Both the position numbers and the translations under genes were made by a program. Source: a bacterium (GTDB taxonomy: Bacteria; Bacillota; Bacilli; Lactobacillales; Streptococcaceae). From it: DNA of 28,572 nt. Positions 9,675 through 19,561 of this stretch are shown piece after piece. The stretch is from NCBI GenBank assembly GCA_905221435.1, contig CAJNDD010000020.1:1-28572 (forward strand), given 5' to 3'. Position 1 is the stretch's first letter. Each line of letters begins with the position of its first letter. The notes beneath the pieces are model-generated. The model was not told the origin of the DNA, ran no database searches, and saw nothing but the letters and a program-made list of their open reading frames with translations.

Positions 9675-10553
9675 CTAGCCAAAAACCTTCCTTGGCTTGT
9701 AGAGATAGCCTCGTTTTTCTAAAATGGCAAGCAATTTACCACCTTCAAAGGCAGCCAATTCTTTGTCTGTTTGGTCTAGCTCGATAAAACGACCATAGCG
9801 CACTTCTGTAGCCTCTTCTGGAGTTAGGAAAACTTTGACAAGGTCCCCTGCCCCAATCTCAAGAGGATGGAGAAAGTCCAGCTGACCAGCCTCCACTTTT
9901 TCAGCAATTTCGTCCAAGGTAAGAGCATCCTCCAGTTGTAACCCTGCAGCACTAGTCCGTGTCAGATGGGACATATGGGCCGCATAACCCAGCTTCTCTC
10001 CCAAGTCAACTGACAAGGTACGGATATAAGTCCCCTTACTGCATTTCACACGAAAGGTAAAACGTGCGAGGTGATCCTCATAAGAAATCGGACTAGTCCG
10101 CTCAAATTGATAAATAGTCACCTGACGTTCTGGACGCTCCACTTCCTGACCAGCACGCGCATACTCATAGAGCTTGCGACCATTGACCTTGACAGCCGAG
10201 TACATCGGTGGAATCTGAGTAATAGGCCCAGTCAGACTAGCAATCGCTTCATCGACAATGGTTTCATCCAAGGGCGACAAAACAGGGGTCTCTGCGACTA
10301 CTTCCCCACTAGCATCCTCGGTCGTTGTTGAATAACCAAGAGTGATCTCCCCCTCATAGACCTTGCCCTCGTCCTGCATAAACTCGACCATGCGTGTCGC
10401 CTTGCCCACCGCAATGGGCAAAACACCCACCACATCCGGATCCAAGGTCCCACCATGACCAATCTTCTTGGTTCCCAAAATCTTACGCAGTTTAAAAACA
10501 GCGTCATGCGAGGTCATCCCCGCTTCTTTTTTTAAGTTGATAATACCGTTCAT
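9675..10553 (-). CDS. truB: tRNA pseudouridine(55) synthase
   Basis: TruB makes pseudouridine 55 in the T-loop of tRNAs. The 292-residue protein has the catalytic motif [14 protein letters not shown] with the nucleophile Asp38, the YEGEITLG strand, and [17 protein letters not shown] in the core. A C-terminal extension resembling a PUA-like domain is present (from about residue 240). The start [17 protein letters not shown] is the typical one. It directly follows the remains of an alpha/beta hydrolase gene, whose last stop codon is 3 bases upstream of the truB ATG. Confidence 0.96.
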   Translation of the reverse strand: MNGIINLKKEAGMTSHDAVFKLRKILGTKKIGHGGTLDPDVVGVLPIAVGKATRMVEFMQDEGKVYEGEITLGYSTTTEDASGEVVAETPVLSPLDETIVDEAIASLTGPITQIPPMYSAVKVNGRKLYEYARAGQEVERPERQVTIYQFERTSPISYEDHLARFTFRVKCSKGTYIRTLSVDLGEKLGYAAHMSHLTRTSAAGLQLEDALTLDEIAEKVEAGQLDFLHPLEIGAGDLVKVFLTPEEATEVRYGRFIELDQTDKELAAFEGGKLLAILEKRGYLYKPRKVFG

Positions 10554-10556
10554 TCA

Positions 10557-10780
10557 TTAACTTTCTAAAAATACTAAAATTCTCTTTTGGAAATTCTTAT
10601 TCTGCTCATAAAGTGCATGTTCTCGGTAAGTTAAAGCTAGCATTGAGCCATGCCCTTAACTGTCTGTAATCCATCCCCCAACCCTGGTATGATAACGAGA
10701 GACTTCTTTCCTTTACCAAAGGTCACATAATCCATGCCCTTGTCGTTAAAATATAAGTTTTTCCCTTTTGTTGAAGACAT
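10557..10780 (-). pseudogene. Alpha/beta hydrolase remnant with a large internal deletion
   Basis: Two small frames lie here. The first (10780 to 10637) has a good start (GAGGG, 9 bases, ATG) and encodes 47 residues containing SLVIIPGLGDGLQTVKGMA. That is the first strand and HG-type oxyanion loop of an alpha/beta hydrolase. It then stops. The next frame (10643 to 10557) encodes a 28-residue tail reading YREHALYEQNKNFQKRILVF, which looks like the last helix of a hydrolase. The nucleophile and the rest of the catalytic core are missing. I infer an internal deletion that fused the two ends out of frame. The family call rests on a short segment. Confidence 0.65.
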
Positions 10781-10811
10781 TACTTCGTTCCCTCTACTAT
10801 TTTTTCATGAT

Positions 10812-11255
10812 TTATTTATGTTGAGTTTTTAAATGCAAGGCAAAGCCAGCAGTCACTTTTTCAAATCCAACTGCCTGATAAAACTGATGTGCAGCATTTC
10901 GTTCAGCGGTTAATCCACTATTTAGAGCCAGTGCCTTAACTCCTTCTTTTACCGCTTGTTTTTTCAATTCATCAATTAGCCTACTAGCAATTCCTTGTCG
11001 TCTTGTTTCTTTTGCAACTGACAAAGCTAAAATACGATAGTAAGATCCATCTGTTTCAAAAAAGAAGAGCTTTGCATAACCTAAGAAACCTAAAATTTCT
11101 CCGTTTCTTTCAGCTAGAAGACAACCATAATGTGATTGAGAAAGAATCATTTCTAAACGTCGAGACAGCTTAGAAGCGGTCGTTGGATAGCCCAAGTCTT
11201 CGTATAGAGACAGTAAGACTTCAGCATCTTTCATGGTTGCTTTTCGTATCTGCAT
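10812..11255 (-). CDS. GNAT-family N-acetyltransferase
   Basis: This 147-residue protein has the GNAT fold pattern: an N-terminal MQIRKATMKDAEVLLSLYEDLGY, the central strand GEILGFLGYA, the acetyl-CoA pyrophosphate loop RRQGIASRLIDEL (residues 86-98) and a final NAAHQFYQAVGFEKV. It transfers an acetyl group to an amine; the substrate is not predictable. The start is preceded by GGAATAGGAGG, which overlaps the stop of the DUF2130 gene upstream, so the two are probably cotranscribed. Confidence 0.88.
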   Translation of the reverse strand: MQIRKATMKDAEVLLSLYEDLGYPTTASKLSRRLEMILSQSHYGCLLAERNGEILGFLGYAKLFFFETDGSYYRILALSVAKETRRQGIASRLIDELKKQAVKEGVKALALNSGLTAERNAAHQFYQAVGFEKVTAGFALHLKTQHK

Positions 11256-11264
11256 AGGATCCTC

Positions 11265-12539
11265 CTATTCCCCCTTCAGCGCTTCAAATTTCGCTTTCAT
11301 AGTTGGATTTTTTCGGGTCAATTTTTTAACTGAAACATCTTCCAGTTTATTATTTGCAAGACGAAGTTGATTTTCAGATGTGGTTAGGAACTTTTTGACC
11401 TCTTCCATGCGTTTGATGGCTTTGTCAATTTCATCGATTGCTTTACCAAAGTTGGTCGAAGCGGAGTTGTAGTTCTTAGTAAAGGCTTGCTTAAAGGCGT
11501 CCAAATCTTCCTCAAAATGCGTGATATCGATATTCTGCTCCCGAACCAAGGCCAGCTCCTGCTTGTATTTAAGGGAATTAAGCGCAGCATTACGCAAAAG
11601 CCCAATCAACTGAATAAAGAATTGAGGACGGACCACATACATCTTTTCATACTCGTGGCTGACGTCAACAATCCCTGTGTTAAAGTAGTCGTTATCTGCT
11701 TCTAACATAGTCACCAAAACGGCATATTCACAGTTCTTTTCCCGACGGTCCTTGTCTAATTCCTTGTAAAAATCGGCATTCTTGTGCTTCTTCTCTGTTC
11801 CATCCGCTTCATTTTTCATTTCAAACATGATGGAAATAATTTCCACTCCATTTTCATCACATTCACGGAAGATAAAATCCCCCTTAGATCCACGCGCAGA
11901 AACCTTGTTATCCTTCTCAAAGTAGGCATTTGGAAAGGCAAAACTACGAACCTTATTGAACTCACTTTCTGCATACTGTTCCAAACTTTCCCCGATAGCT
12001 TTTGTGGATTGTTGGGCTTTGAAATTCTTATAAAATTCGACTTGCTCACTGGCTGCCTTAAGCTGGGCTTCGTAATTCTGCTTAACAGAAGCCAAAGACA
12101 GCTCATTTTCCTTTTCTTGCAAGAGGAGCTGATTTTTGACCTGATCCCGTTCTTTTTCTAAGTCAGAAAGAGTCTTTTGCAGTTGATTTTCATGCTCCAA
12201 ACGCAAGGTAGCCAGTTGGCTTTCCAAGGCCTGCACTTCCTTGTCCTTTGCTAATAAGGCCTCATGACTTGTCTGTTCAACTTCTTTCTTAGCCAATTCT
12301 TTCTCTGTATCAAAGTTTTGGATTTGACTCTGTAATTGCGCAATTTCTTGGTCTTTTTGAGCAAGTTTAGACTGTTGCTCATTCATGGCCTTTTGCTCAG
12401 CCAAGGTCAGCTCCTGCTTCATGCGATCGTGCAATTCCTTATCAAACTCAACCGTTCTCACTTGGGATAAGAGTTCGGCATACTGGCTCTCATTTACTGT
12501 AAAGACTTCCCCACAGTTGGGACATTTGATTTCGTTCAT
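11265..12539 (-). CDS. DUF2130 domain protein with coiled coil
   Basis: The 424-residue protein starts with a CPNCG half zinc ribbon (Cys6, Cys9). A long Glu/Lys/Gln-rich coiled coil follows (about residues 25-175), then a globular domain (about 180-320) typical of DUF2130, with FEMKNEADGTEKKHKNADFYKELDKDR. The charged pattern around FEMKNE...K resembles PD-(D/E)XK nuclease folds and RmuC-like proteins. That is a structural guess; function is not established as far as I know. A second coiled segment closes the protein. The promoter is an extended -10 at 12569-12577. Confidence 0.8.
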   Translation of the reverse strand: MNEIKCPNCGEVFTVNESQYAELLSQVRTVEFDKELHDRMKQELTLAEQKAMNEQQSKLAQKDQEIAQLQSQIQNFDTEKELAKKEVEQTSHEALLAKDKEVQALESQLATLRLEHENQLQKTLSDLEKERDQVKNQLLLQEKENELSLASVKQNYEAQLKAASEQVEFYKNFKAQQSTKAIGESLEQYAESEFNKVRSFAFPNAYFEKDNKVSARGSKGDFIFRECDENGVEIISIMFEMKNEADGTEKKHKNADFYKELDKDRREKNCEYAVLVTMLEADNDYFNTGIVDVSHEYEKMYVVRPQFFIQLIGLLRNAALNSLKYKQELALVREQNIDITHFEEDLDAFKQAFTKNYNSASTNFGKAIDEIDKAIKRMEEVKKFLTTSENQLRLANNKLEDVSVKKLTRKNPTMKAKFEALKGE

Positions 12540-12568
12540 AACTTTCCTCTTTCTAGACTTCTGTAACC

Positions 12569-12577
12569 ATTATATCA
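12569..12577 (-). promoter_or_regulatory. Extended -10 promoter of the DUF2130-GNAT unit
   Basis: TGATATAAT on the minus strand, about 30 bases upstream of the DUF2130 ATG and just after the metY-type terminator. Confidence 0.65.
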
Positions 12578-12597
12578 TGCCTGAGGGAAAATCAAAA

Positions 12598-12623
12598 ACA
12601 GCGAGTCGAAACCCACTGTTTAT
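12598..12623 (-). terminator. Terminator of the O-acetylhomoserine sulfhydrylase gene
   Basis: On the minus strand AAACAG...CTGTTT encloses a mixed stem closed by a TTCG tetraloop, followed by TTTTGATTTT. It sits right after the stop codon of the gene ending at 12634. Confidence 0.8.
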
Positions 12624-12633
12624 ATCTGTTACT

Positions 12634-13914
12634 TTAAATTTTTTCCAAGGCCAAGCGCAAATCTTCAATTAAATCCTCTACATTTTCAAGACCGATTGAC
12701 AAGCGGATTTGGTTTGGTGTGACTCCTGCTGCTTCTAGATCTTTTTCTGACAACTGACCGTGAGTGGTTGTCGCAGGATGGACAACAAGAGATTTGGCAT
12801 CTGCCACGTTTGCAAGGTCAGAGAAGATTTCCAAATTATCAATCACCTTGCGAGCTTCTGCCTCTCCACCTTTGACATGGAAGGTAAAGATTGAACCAAC
12901 ACCTTTTGGCAAATATTTCTCAGCCAAGGCATGATAAGGACTGTCAGCTAGTTTTGGATAATTTACCTTCTCTACCTTAGGATGATTTACAAGGAAATCA
13001 ACAATTTTCTCTGCATTTTGCACGTGACGTTCAACACGAAGAGAGAGAGTTTCAAGCCCTTGGAGCAAGAGAAAGGCATTAAATGGTGACAAGGCAGCAC
13101 CTGTATCACGAAGCAATTGAACACGAACAGCGATAATAAAGGCTGCTGCACCCACATCCCGAGTATAGCTCAAGTTGTGGTAACTTGGGTCTTCCTCAAC
13201 AAATTGTGGGAACTTCCCTGAAGCTGCCCAGTCAAAACGACCGCTATCAACAATCACTCCTCCAATAGTCGTACCATGCCCACCGATAAATTTAGTTGCA
13301 GAGTGAATGGCAATATCTACACCGTGAGAGAAGACGTTAATCAAATATGGTGTGGCAAAAGTATTGTCAGAAACGAGAGGAATCTGGTGTTTATGCGCAA
13401 TCTCAGCCAGTTTTTCCAAGTCAGGAATGTTAATCAAGGGATTCCCCAAGGTTTCAATCAAGACAAGCTTTGTATTGTCATTGATAGCTGCTTCTACTTC
13501 CTCCAAATTATCCACATCCACAAAGGTTGTTGTAATCCCATAACGAGGAAGAGTTTCCTTCAAGAGGTTGAAGGTCCCACCGTAAATAGTTGACGCAGCC
13601 ACTACATGGTCACCTGCGTGAGCAAGCGCCAAAATAGTGTAGGTTACAGCAGCCATACCTGATGCTGTTGCAAGAGCTCCAACACCACCTTCAAGAGCAG
13701 CGATTCTTTCCTCAAAGGCTGCTGTTGTAGGATTTGTGATACGGGTATAAATGTTCCCTGGTTTTCTCAAAGCAAACAAATCGGCACCTTCCTGCGTGTC
13801 ATCAAAAACGAAGGATGTTGTTTGATAAATCGGTACTGCACGAGATTTGGTCGCTGGATCAACTACTTGCCCAGCATGTAATTGTAGAGTTTCAAATTTA
13901 AAATCACGAGTCAT
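12634..13914 (-). CDS. metY: O-acetylhomoserine sulfhydrylase / aminocarboxypropyltransferase (Cys/Met metabolism PLP enzyme)
   Basis: The PLP-dependent gamma-family enzyme makes homocysteine from O-acetylhomoserine and sulfide, or acts on O-acetylserine. The family hallmarks are YTRITNPTTAAFEERIAALEGG, the ring-stacking TIYGGT, the aspartate in SDNTFATPY, and the Schiff-base lysine in IHSATKFIGGHGTTIGG (Lys208 from the chosen start). An upstream in-frame ATG at 13938 exists, but the perfect GGAGGT ribosome site at 13921-13926 lies inside that extension, 6 bases before ATG 13914. I therefore place the start at 13914 (425 residues). A promoter TTGGAA-18-TACAAT lies upstream. The gene is sometimes named cysD in streptococci. 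Confidence 0.92.
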   Translation of the reverse strand: MTRDFKFETLQLHAGQVVDPATKSRAVPIYQTTSFVFDDTQEGADLFALRKPGNIYTRITNPTTAAFEERIAALEGGVGALATASGMAAVTYTILALAHAGDHVVAASTIYGGTFNLLKETLPRYGITTTFVDVDNLEEVEAAINDNTKLVLIETLGNPLINIPDLEKLAEIAHKHQIPLVSDNTFATPYLINVFSHGVDIAIHSATKFIGGHGTTIGGVIVDSGRFDWAASGKFPQFVEEDPSYHNLSYTRDVGAAAFIIAVRVQLLRDTGAALSPFNAFLLLQGLETLSLRVERHVQNAEKIVDFLVNHPKVEKVNYPKLADSPYHALAEKYLPKGVGSIFTFHVKGGEAEARKVIDNLEIFSDLANVADAKSLVVHPATTTHGQLSEKDLEAAGVTPNQIRLSIGLENVEDLIEDLRLALEKI

Positions 13915-14032
13915 AAGACGACCTCCAAATAGCTTCATTACGGATATTGTATCATCTTAGGCTAGTCTTTTCCAATACCGTTTTTCTATATTTTGATATA
14001 AGGAACAACTATGACTAGTCTTACACATCAAA

Positions 14033-14056
14033 CAAAAAGCACGATTAACTCGTGCT
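14033..14056 (-). terminator. Terminator of the formate/nitrite transporter gene
   Basis: AGCACGA-(gttaa)-TCGTGCT followed by TTTTTG on the minus strand, directly downstream of the transporter's last codons. Confidence 0.85.
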
Positions 14057-14063
14057 CATTTCT

Positions 14064-14861
14064 TTAATCGACATAAGTATCTTCGTTTTTATTGAGGAAG
14101 GCGTATGGCAAGCCCATCAAGAGACCTCCTCCGATAAAGTTCCCGACAAAGGTTACACCCCAGTGACGAAGAATATTAGGTATGTCAAAGTTAGCAATAG
14201 AATCAGCTGCAACACTGAACTTAACAATCGCAAAAGAAGCAAAGTTCGCAGCAATGTGTTCGTTTGTTAAGAATACAAACATGTAAATTGCTGATAAGAC
14301 AAGCCAAAGTTTGGCGCCTCCGTCTTTCACCAAAACAAATGAAAGAATGGCAATGTTTACAAAGATATTGGCTAAAATACCTTCAAGTAAGACTAACTCA
14401 TTGGAACGACCTAACTTCATCTCTACAACTCCTGAGATGAAGCTATCATGTGTTAGATTTGCATAGGCTGCTGAATGGGCAAAGCCCCAACCTGCTATCA
14501 GAGCTCCTATGAGATTGAACAAGGTACAGTAAAGTAAAATCTCAGCTGTTTTTCTCCATGAAATTTTTTTCAAGAAACTACCAGCTGTCAAGAACATCAT
14601 ATTTGAAGTTACCAGCTCAGCATTCAAGAAAACAATGTAGGCCAATCCCCAAGCAAAAACGAATGGGAAAAGGAACCGTCCACTACCAGGTGCGATCTTA
14701 TTAATCAAATCAGCCCCAACTGCACCTGCAGCTGTACTAAATGTTAGAAAGGCACCTGCAAACATGGAACGAATCGCATATTTGAATTTACTTTGACTAT
14801 AAAGACTTTCTTTCTTCTTACAAGCAAATTCAATCTTTGAGATAAATTCTGAAGAGACCAT
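14064..14861 (-). CDS. Formate/nitrite transporter family channel
   Basis: The 265-residue integral membrane protein has six hydrophobic segments and the FNT family pattern: FAGAFLTFSTAAGAVGADLIN near the first helix, a broken central helix around NAELVTSN, and GNFIGGGLLMG near the end. FNT proteins form pentameric channels for formate or nitrite. In a mixed-acid fermenter that uses pyruvate formate-lyase, formate is the likelier substrate (inference). It has its own promoter with a candidate CcpA site (14916-14930), an AGGAG ribosome site and its own terminator. Confidence 0.9.
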   Translation of the reverse strand: MVSSEFISKIEFACKKKESLYSQSKFKYAIRSMFAGAFLTFSTAAGAVGADLINKIAPGSGRFLFPFVFAWGLAYIVFLNAELVTSNMMFLTAGSFLKKISWRKTAEILLYCTLFNLIGALIAGWGFAHSAAYANLTHDSFISGVVEMKLGRSNELVLLEGILANIFVNIAILSFVLVKDGGAKLWLVLSAIYMFVFLTNEHIAANFASFAIVKFSVAADSIANFDIPNILRHWGVTFVGNFIGGGLLMGLPYAFLNKNEDTYVD

Positions 14862-14891
14862 AGAAAACTCCTAAAACTTTTATTTGTGATA

Positions 14892-14900
14892 ATTATAACA
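14892..14900 (-). promoter_or_regulatory. Extended -10 of the formate/nitrite channel gene
   Basis: ATGTTATAAT on the minus strand provides a TGn extended -10 (TATAAT at 14892-14897), about 30 bases upstream of the start codon. Confidence 0.6.
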
Positions 14901-14915
14901 TATTTCTCGTTTTCA

Positions 14916-14930
14916 AGAAAGCGTTTCCTG
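14916..14930 (-). promoter_or_regulatory. Candidate CcpA cre site upstream of the formate/nitrite channel
   Basis: CAGGAAACGCTTTCT on the minus strand matches 13 of 15 positions of the degenerate cre consensus WTGNAANCGNWNNCW, including the central CG and the flanking AA and C. It overlaps the -35 region of the extended -10 promoter, a position expected for repression. Binding is predicted, not shown. Confidence 0.5.
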
Positions 14931-15016
14931 TAAAATATGAAAATTTTGTTCAAAAAATTCCTCTTGTAATATTTCTCATCTTTTTCTTTAAGAGTTTTTT
15001 AATTCTCTTTGTTCAC

Positions 15017-15049
15017 ACAAAAACCAGCGAAATGACTATTTCACTGGTT
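15017..15049 (-). terminator. Terminator of the gyrA-srtA operon
   Basis: The 12-bp stem AACCAGTGAAAT / ATTTCGCTGGTT (one mismatch) has a 4-base loop and is followed by TTTTG on the minus strand, just after the srtA stop. Confidence 0.88.
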
Positions 15050-15058
15050 CATTAGAGT

Positions 15059-15805
15059 TTAATAACGTTGTTTGTATGGTTTATTGAAGGCACTAAGGAC
15101 ATCATCAGATGTTTCCGAATATGCTTTAACTTCTTTAAAATCACCTTTAACAATAATTCGCTCTGTCGCATCATAGTCGACACAGGTCACCAATGTGATT
15201 TCTTTGATACCATCACGATCTTCAATTTCGTCTACGCGATCCGGCGTTACGTGCTTCACCTCACGAATCTCATAGGTGTATACCTTATCTTTATCAGTCA
15301 GATAGATTTTCATTCCTGCCTTGGCATTGACCAAAGGCGAAAAGAGCATTTGACTTGCATTTTCAGCAGTAAAGATATGGTGGCTGGCTAGAGAATAGTT
15401 GCCTTCCCCCATTTTCTGATTTGCTTTCATGGTCCCTGCCCCGTAGAACAAGTTTACATTATCCAAACCTTTAAAAATAGGCAGGTTAATCTCTACTTCA
15501 GGAATGGCAATCCCACCTATGACTGGAAGTTGCTGAGCATCCCACTGGGCAGCTAGCACCGCTTCAGATGAGATGGATTTGACAGAATCAAAATCGAAAT
15601 TTCCCTCTGTCTCTTTATTCTCTTCAATCTTTTCCTTAGTCACCTGACTGACTTGATATTTATTGGTATTCCAAACCATAAACATGTTTCGAATCGTTGA
15701 ATTAAAAATCAAGACCAAGGACAAGAGGATGAGAAAGACTGCTAGGATATTGGTCAGCAGGTTCCTACGTTTCTTTTTTTTCTTTTTACTATCTTTTTCA
15801 GACAT
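15059..15805 (-). CDS. srtA: Class A sortase
   Basis: Sortase A cleaves LPXTG-type signals and links surface proteins to peptidoglycan. The 248-residue protein has a lysine-rich cytoplasmic start, one signal-anchor helix (about residues 15-37) and the extracellular sortase domain. The catalytic triad is visible: His142 in ASHHIF, Cys208 in TLVTC and Arg216 in ATERIIV. Length and motifs match streptococcal SrtA. The start codon overlaps the gyrA stop by one base (TAATG). It is therefore translationally coupled to gyrA, a linkage I recall as conserved in streptococci. Confidence 0.96.
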   Translation of the reverse strand: MSEKDSKKKKKKRRNLLTNILAVFLILLSLVLIFNSTIRNMFMVWNTNKYQVSQVTKEKIEENKETEGNFDFDSVKSISSEAVLAAQWDAQQLPVIGGIAIPEVEINLPIFKGLDNVNLFYGAGTMKANQKMGEGNYSLASHHIFTAENASQMLFSPLVNAKAGMKIYLTDKDKVYTYEIREVKHVTPDRVDEIEDRDGIKEITLVTCVDYDATERIIVKGDFKEVKAYSETSDDVLSAFNKPYKQRY

Positions 15806-18273
15806 TATACTTCACTCTCTGTTTCAATTTCAGTCCCAACTTCTTCTTTTTCTGCTGCGGCAACCGTTGTAAAGGTCACAATCTTAGCATCCTGATCCAG
15901 ACGCATCACCTTAACTCCCATAGTTGAGCGTCCTGTTTGTGAAATATTGGCAACATTTGTTCGAATCATGACACCTGTATCCGTGATAATCATCAGGTCT
16001 TCATCTCCTTTAACAGTGAGGAGACCTGCAAGAGGACCATTCTTCTCAGCAACATTGGCTGTCTTCATCCCTTTACCACCACGGCCTTTAGTAGGGTATT
16101 CAGTAGCAAGGGTACGTTTACCGTATCCTTTTTCAGTGATGATAAGAACCTCATCTTGGTCGGTAATCACGCTAGCACCAACTACTGTGTCTCCATCACG
16201 AAGATTGACTCCTCGAACACCTGTCGCGATACGACTCATGCCACGAACAGCCGATTGATTAAAGCGAACAGCATAACCAAACTTAGTACCAATGATAATA
16301 TCTGTGTCTTCTTCTGTCAATAGAACATTGATCAACTCATCCTCATCCTTGAGATTCAAGGCTTTGAGTCCATTTTGACGAATATTTGCAAATTCTTTGA
16401 CACTGGTTCTCTTCACGATACCGTGACGAGTTGTAAAGAAGAGATAGGCGTCATCACTACGTTCAGACTCAACGTTGATGATGGTCTGAATGCTCTCCCC
16501 TTCGTCCAACTTCAAAAGATTGACAACTGGCAAGCCCTTGGCTGTACGACCATATTCAGGAATTTCATAACCTTTTAGTCGATATACTCGCCCTTTATTG
16601 GTAAAGAAGAGCAAATGATCATGGGTGCTGGTTGAAACCAACTCACACACAAAGTCATCATCCTTAACTCCTGTACCTTGAACTCCACGGCCACCACGTT
16701 TTTGAGCAGTAAACTCACCTTGGTCCAAACGTTTGATATAGCCCTTGTTAGATAGGGTAATCAAGACATCCGTTTCTTCAATCAAATCTTCATCTTCAAG
16801 AGTTAAGACTTCTCCAATCATCAACTCAGTACGACGTTTGTCACCAAACTTGCGTTTGACCTCATCCAATTCGTCTTTGATGATTTGCGCCACACGCTCT
16901 GGTTTGGCAAGAATATCGGCCAAATCTGCAATCAAGGCAATCAATTCATCATATTCAGACTGAATCTTATCACGTTCCAATCCTGTCAAACGACGGAGAC
17001 GCATATCAAGGATAGCCTGACTTTGACGCTCAGAAAGTTTGAACTTGCTCATCAACTCAGCTTGCGCTTCCGCATCCGTTTCACTAGCACGGATAATACG
17101 AATCACTTCGTCGATATGGTCTAGTGCAATTAAAAGACCTTCTAAAATGTGCGCACGCGCTTCTGCTTTTTCCTTGTCAAAACGAGTACGGCGAACAACC
17201 ACTTCTTTTTGGTGCTCGATATAAGCATCCAAAATTTGACGAAGGGACAAGATTTTTGGCACGCCATTTTGAATCGCCAACATATTGAAACCGAAGTTAG
17301 TTTGCATCTGGGTCATCTTGAAGAGGTTGTTAAGGATAACATTGGCAGACGCGTCGCGTTTAACCTCGATTACAAAGCGAACGCCTTCACGATTGGACTC
17401 ATCACGTACAGCTGTAATGCCCTCAATTCGTTTTTCCTGAACCAAGCGAACAATATGCTCATGCACCTTGGTTTTATTAACCATATAAGGGAATTCCGTT
17501 ACAACGATGCGCTCACGACCCGTCTTAGTGGTTTCAATCTCTGTACGAGAACGAAGAACAATCGATCCTTTACCAGTCTCATATGCCTTATGAATACCTG
17601 ATTTCCCCATGACAAGAGCACCAGTTGGAAAATCTGGACCAGGCAAGACTTCCATCAAGTCCTTAGTCGTCACATCTGGATTGTCCATGACGAGCTTCAC
17701 AGCATCAATGGTTTCACCCAAGTTGTGAGGAGGAATGTTGGTTGCCATCCCAACAGCGATACCAGTCGCCCCATTGACCAAAAGGTTTGGAAAACGAGCT
17801 GGCAAGACCAAGGGTTCACGTTCGTTAGCATCGTAGTTGTCTACGAAATCAACTGTGTTTTTATTGATATCACGAAGCATTTCCAGAGCAATCTTGCTCA
17901 TACGTGCCTCAGTGTACCGCTGCGCGGCAGCACCGTCCCCGTCCATAGAACCAAAGTTTCCATGCCCATCGACAAGCATGTAACGGTAGCTCCACCACTG
18001 AGCCATACGAACCATGGCTTCATAAATAGAGGAATCTCCGTGTGGGTGGTATTTACCCATAACATCCCCTGTAATACGAGCTGATTTTTTATGAGGTTTG
18101 TCTGGTGTAACACCTAGTTCATTCATTCCGTAAAGAATACGACGGTGAACAGGTTTTAAGCCATCTCGAACATCAGGAAGGGCCCGCGCAACGATAACAC
18201 TCATGGCGTAATCGATAAAGCTGGTCTTCATCTCCTTTGTCAGATTGACATTCACTAAATTTCTATCCTGCAT
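15805..18273 (-). CDS. gyrA: DNA gyrase subunit A
   Basis: The 822-residue protein is the DNA-cutting and rejoining subunit of gyrase. The winged-helix region carries the active-site Tyr120 in [11 protein letters not shown]. The quinolone-resistance region reads [12 protein letters not shown] with Ser81 and Glu85, the wild-type residues in pneumococcal numbering. The C-terminal beta-pinwheel has the GyrA box QKRGGRG, which separates gyrase from topoisomerase IV (ParC). The promoter CTGAAA-17-TATAAT lies upstream (18311-18339). It is followed by srtA in one operon. Confidence 0.98.
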   Translation of the reverse strand: MQDRNLVNVNLTKEMKTSFIDYAMSVIVARALPDVRDGLKPVHRRILYGMNELGVTPDKPHKKSARITGDVMGKYHPHGDSSIYEAMVRMAQWWSYRYMLVDGHGNFGSMDGDGAAAQRYTEARMSKIALEMLRDINKNTVDFVDNYDANEREPLVLPARFPNLLVNGATGIAVGMATNIPPHNLGETIDAVKLVMDNPDVTTKDLMEVLPGPDFPTGALVMGKSGIHKAYETGKGSIVLRSRTEIETTKTGRERIVVTEFPYMVNKTKVHEHIVRLVQEKRIEGITAVRDESNREGVRFVIEVKRDASANVILNNLFKMTQMQTNFGFNMLAIQNGVPKILSLRQILDAYIEHQKEVVVRRTRFDKEKAEARAHILEGLLIALDHIDEVIRIIRASETDAEAQAELMSKFKLSERQSQAILDMRLRRLTGLERDKIQSEYDELIALIADLADILAKPERVAQIIKDELDEVKRKFGDKRRTELMIGEVLTLEDEDLIEETDVLITLSNKGYIKRLDQGEFTAQKRGGRGVQGTGVKDDDFVCELVSTSTHDHLLFFTNKGRVYRLKGYEIPEYGRTAKGLPVVNLLKLDEGESIQTIINVESERSDDAYLFFTTRHGIVKRTSVKEFANIRQNGLKALNLKDEDELINVLLTEEDTDIIIGTKFGYAVRFNQSAVRGMSRIATGVRGVNLRDGDTVVGASVITDQDEVLIITEKGYGKRTLATEYPTKGRGGKGMKTANVAEKNGPLAGLLTVKGDEDLMIITDTGVMIRTNVANISQTGRSTMGVKVMRLDQDAKIVTFTTVAAAEKEEVGTEIETESEV

Positions 18274-18310
18274 TCATAAATGCCTCATTTCACTATTAGT
18301 AATTAGATAT

Positions 18311-18339
18311 ATTATACCATAATTTGTCCTTCATTTCAG
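18311..18339 (-). promoter_or_regulatory. Promoter of gyrA-srtA
   Basis: On the minus strand CTGAAA (18334-18339) and TATAAT (18311-18316) have 17-base spacing and a TGG extension before the -10. Confidence 0.75.
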
Positions 18340-18352
18340 CCTTCTGAAATCA

Positions 18353-18367
18353 CTAAAACGTTTACAT
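18353..18367 (+). promoter_or_regulatory. Candidate CcpA cre site upstream of ldh
   Basis: On the minus strand the site reads ATGTAAACGTTTTAG, matching 13 of 15 positions of the cre consensus. Its centre lies roughly 60 bases upstream of the predicted ldh start of transcription. That position fits activation rather than repression, in line with reported CcpA activation of lactate dehydrogenase genes in lactic acid bacteria. It is also close to the gyrA promoter. Confidence 0.5.
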
Positions 18368-18388
18368 CGATAACCGAATAGAATATTC

Positions 18389-18417
18389 GTGACAAAGCTT
18401 TTTAAAAGTGATAGAAT
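18389..18417 (+). promoter_or_regulatory. Promoter of ldh
   Basis: GTGACA (18389-18394) and TAGAAT (18412-18417) are separated by 17 bases, with a TGA extended -10. The predicted transcript starts near 18424. Confidence 0.75.
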
Positions 18418-18427
18418 GAAAGTGTCT

Positions 18428-18438
18428 GGGGATTCCCC
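18428..18438 (+). other. Small GC hairpin at the 5' end of the ldh transcript
   Basis: GGGG-ATT-CCCC lies within a few bases of the predicted transcription start and is followed by an A-rich stretch and the AAGGAG ribosome site. It could protect the 5' end of an abundant mRNA; this is inference. Confidence 0.35.
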
Positions 18439-18463
18439 TAAAAAAAATGAAGGAGATGTTTAG

Positions 18464-19453
<990 letters not shown>

Positions 19454-19460
19454 TCCACAT

Positions 19461-19498
19461 AAAAACAAGTTCCTTGTAGTCGTAAGGAACTTGTTTTT
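19461..19498 (+). terminator. Bidirectional terminator between ldh and the lipase locus
   Basis: A perfect 15-bp stem, AAAAACAAGTTCCTT / AAGGAACTTGTTTTT, encloses an 8-base loop. The A and T tracts on both sides make it suitable for ending ldh (plus) and the converging locus (minus) that stops at 19562. Confidence 0.92.
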
Positions 19499-19561
19499 AT
19501 ATCTATCACTAATTAAATAGCAAAACATTCCCAACTATTCAAAAGAACTTGTAGGACTCTG

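Noticed and set aside
13915..13938. Upstream ATG giving a 434-residue O-acetylhomoserine sulfhydrylase.
   Set aside because: The GGAGGT ribosome site of the downstream ATG lies within this extension, and the family usually starts near the downstream site.
13986..14002. Imperfect palindrome CTATATTTTGATATAAG upstream of metY as a MetR/CysR operator or S-box.
   Set aside because: AT-rich with only short matching arms, and no riboswitch helices are visible; too weak to list as a site.
17149..17601. 150-codon plus-strand frame inside gyrA.
   Set aside because: Shadow of a strongly conserved gene; no start signal or known protein pattern.
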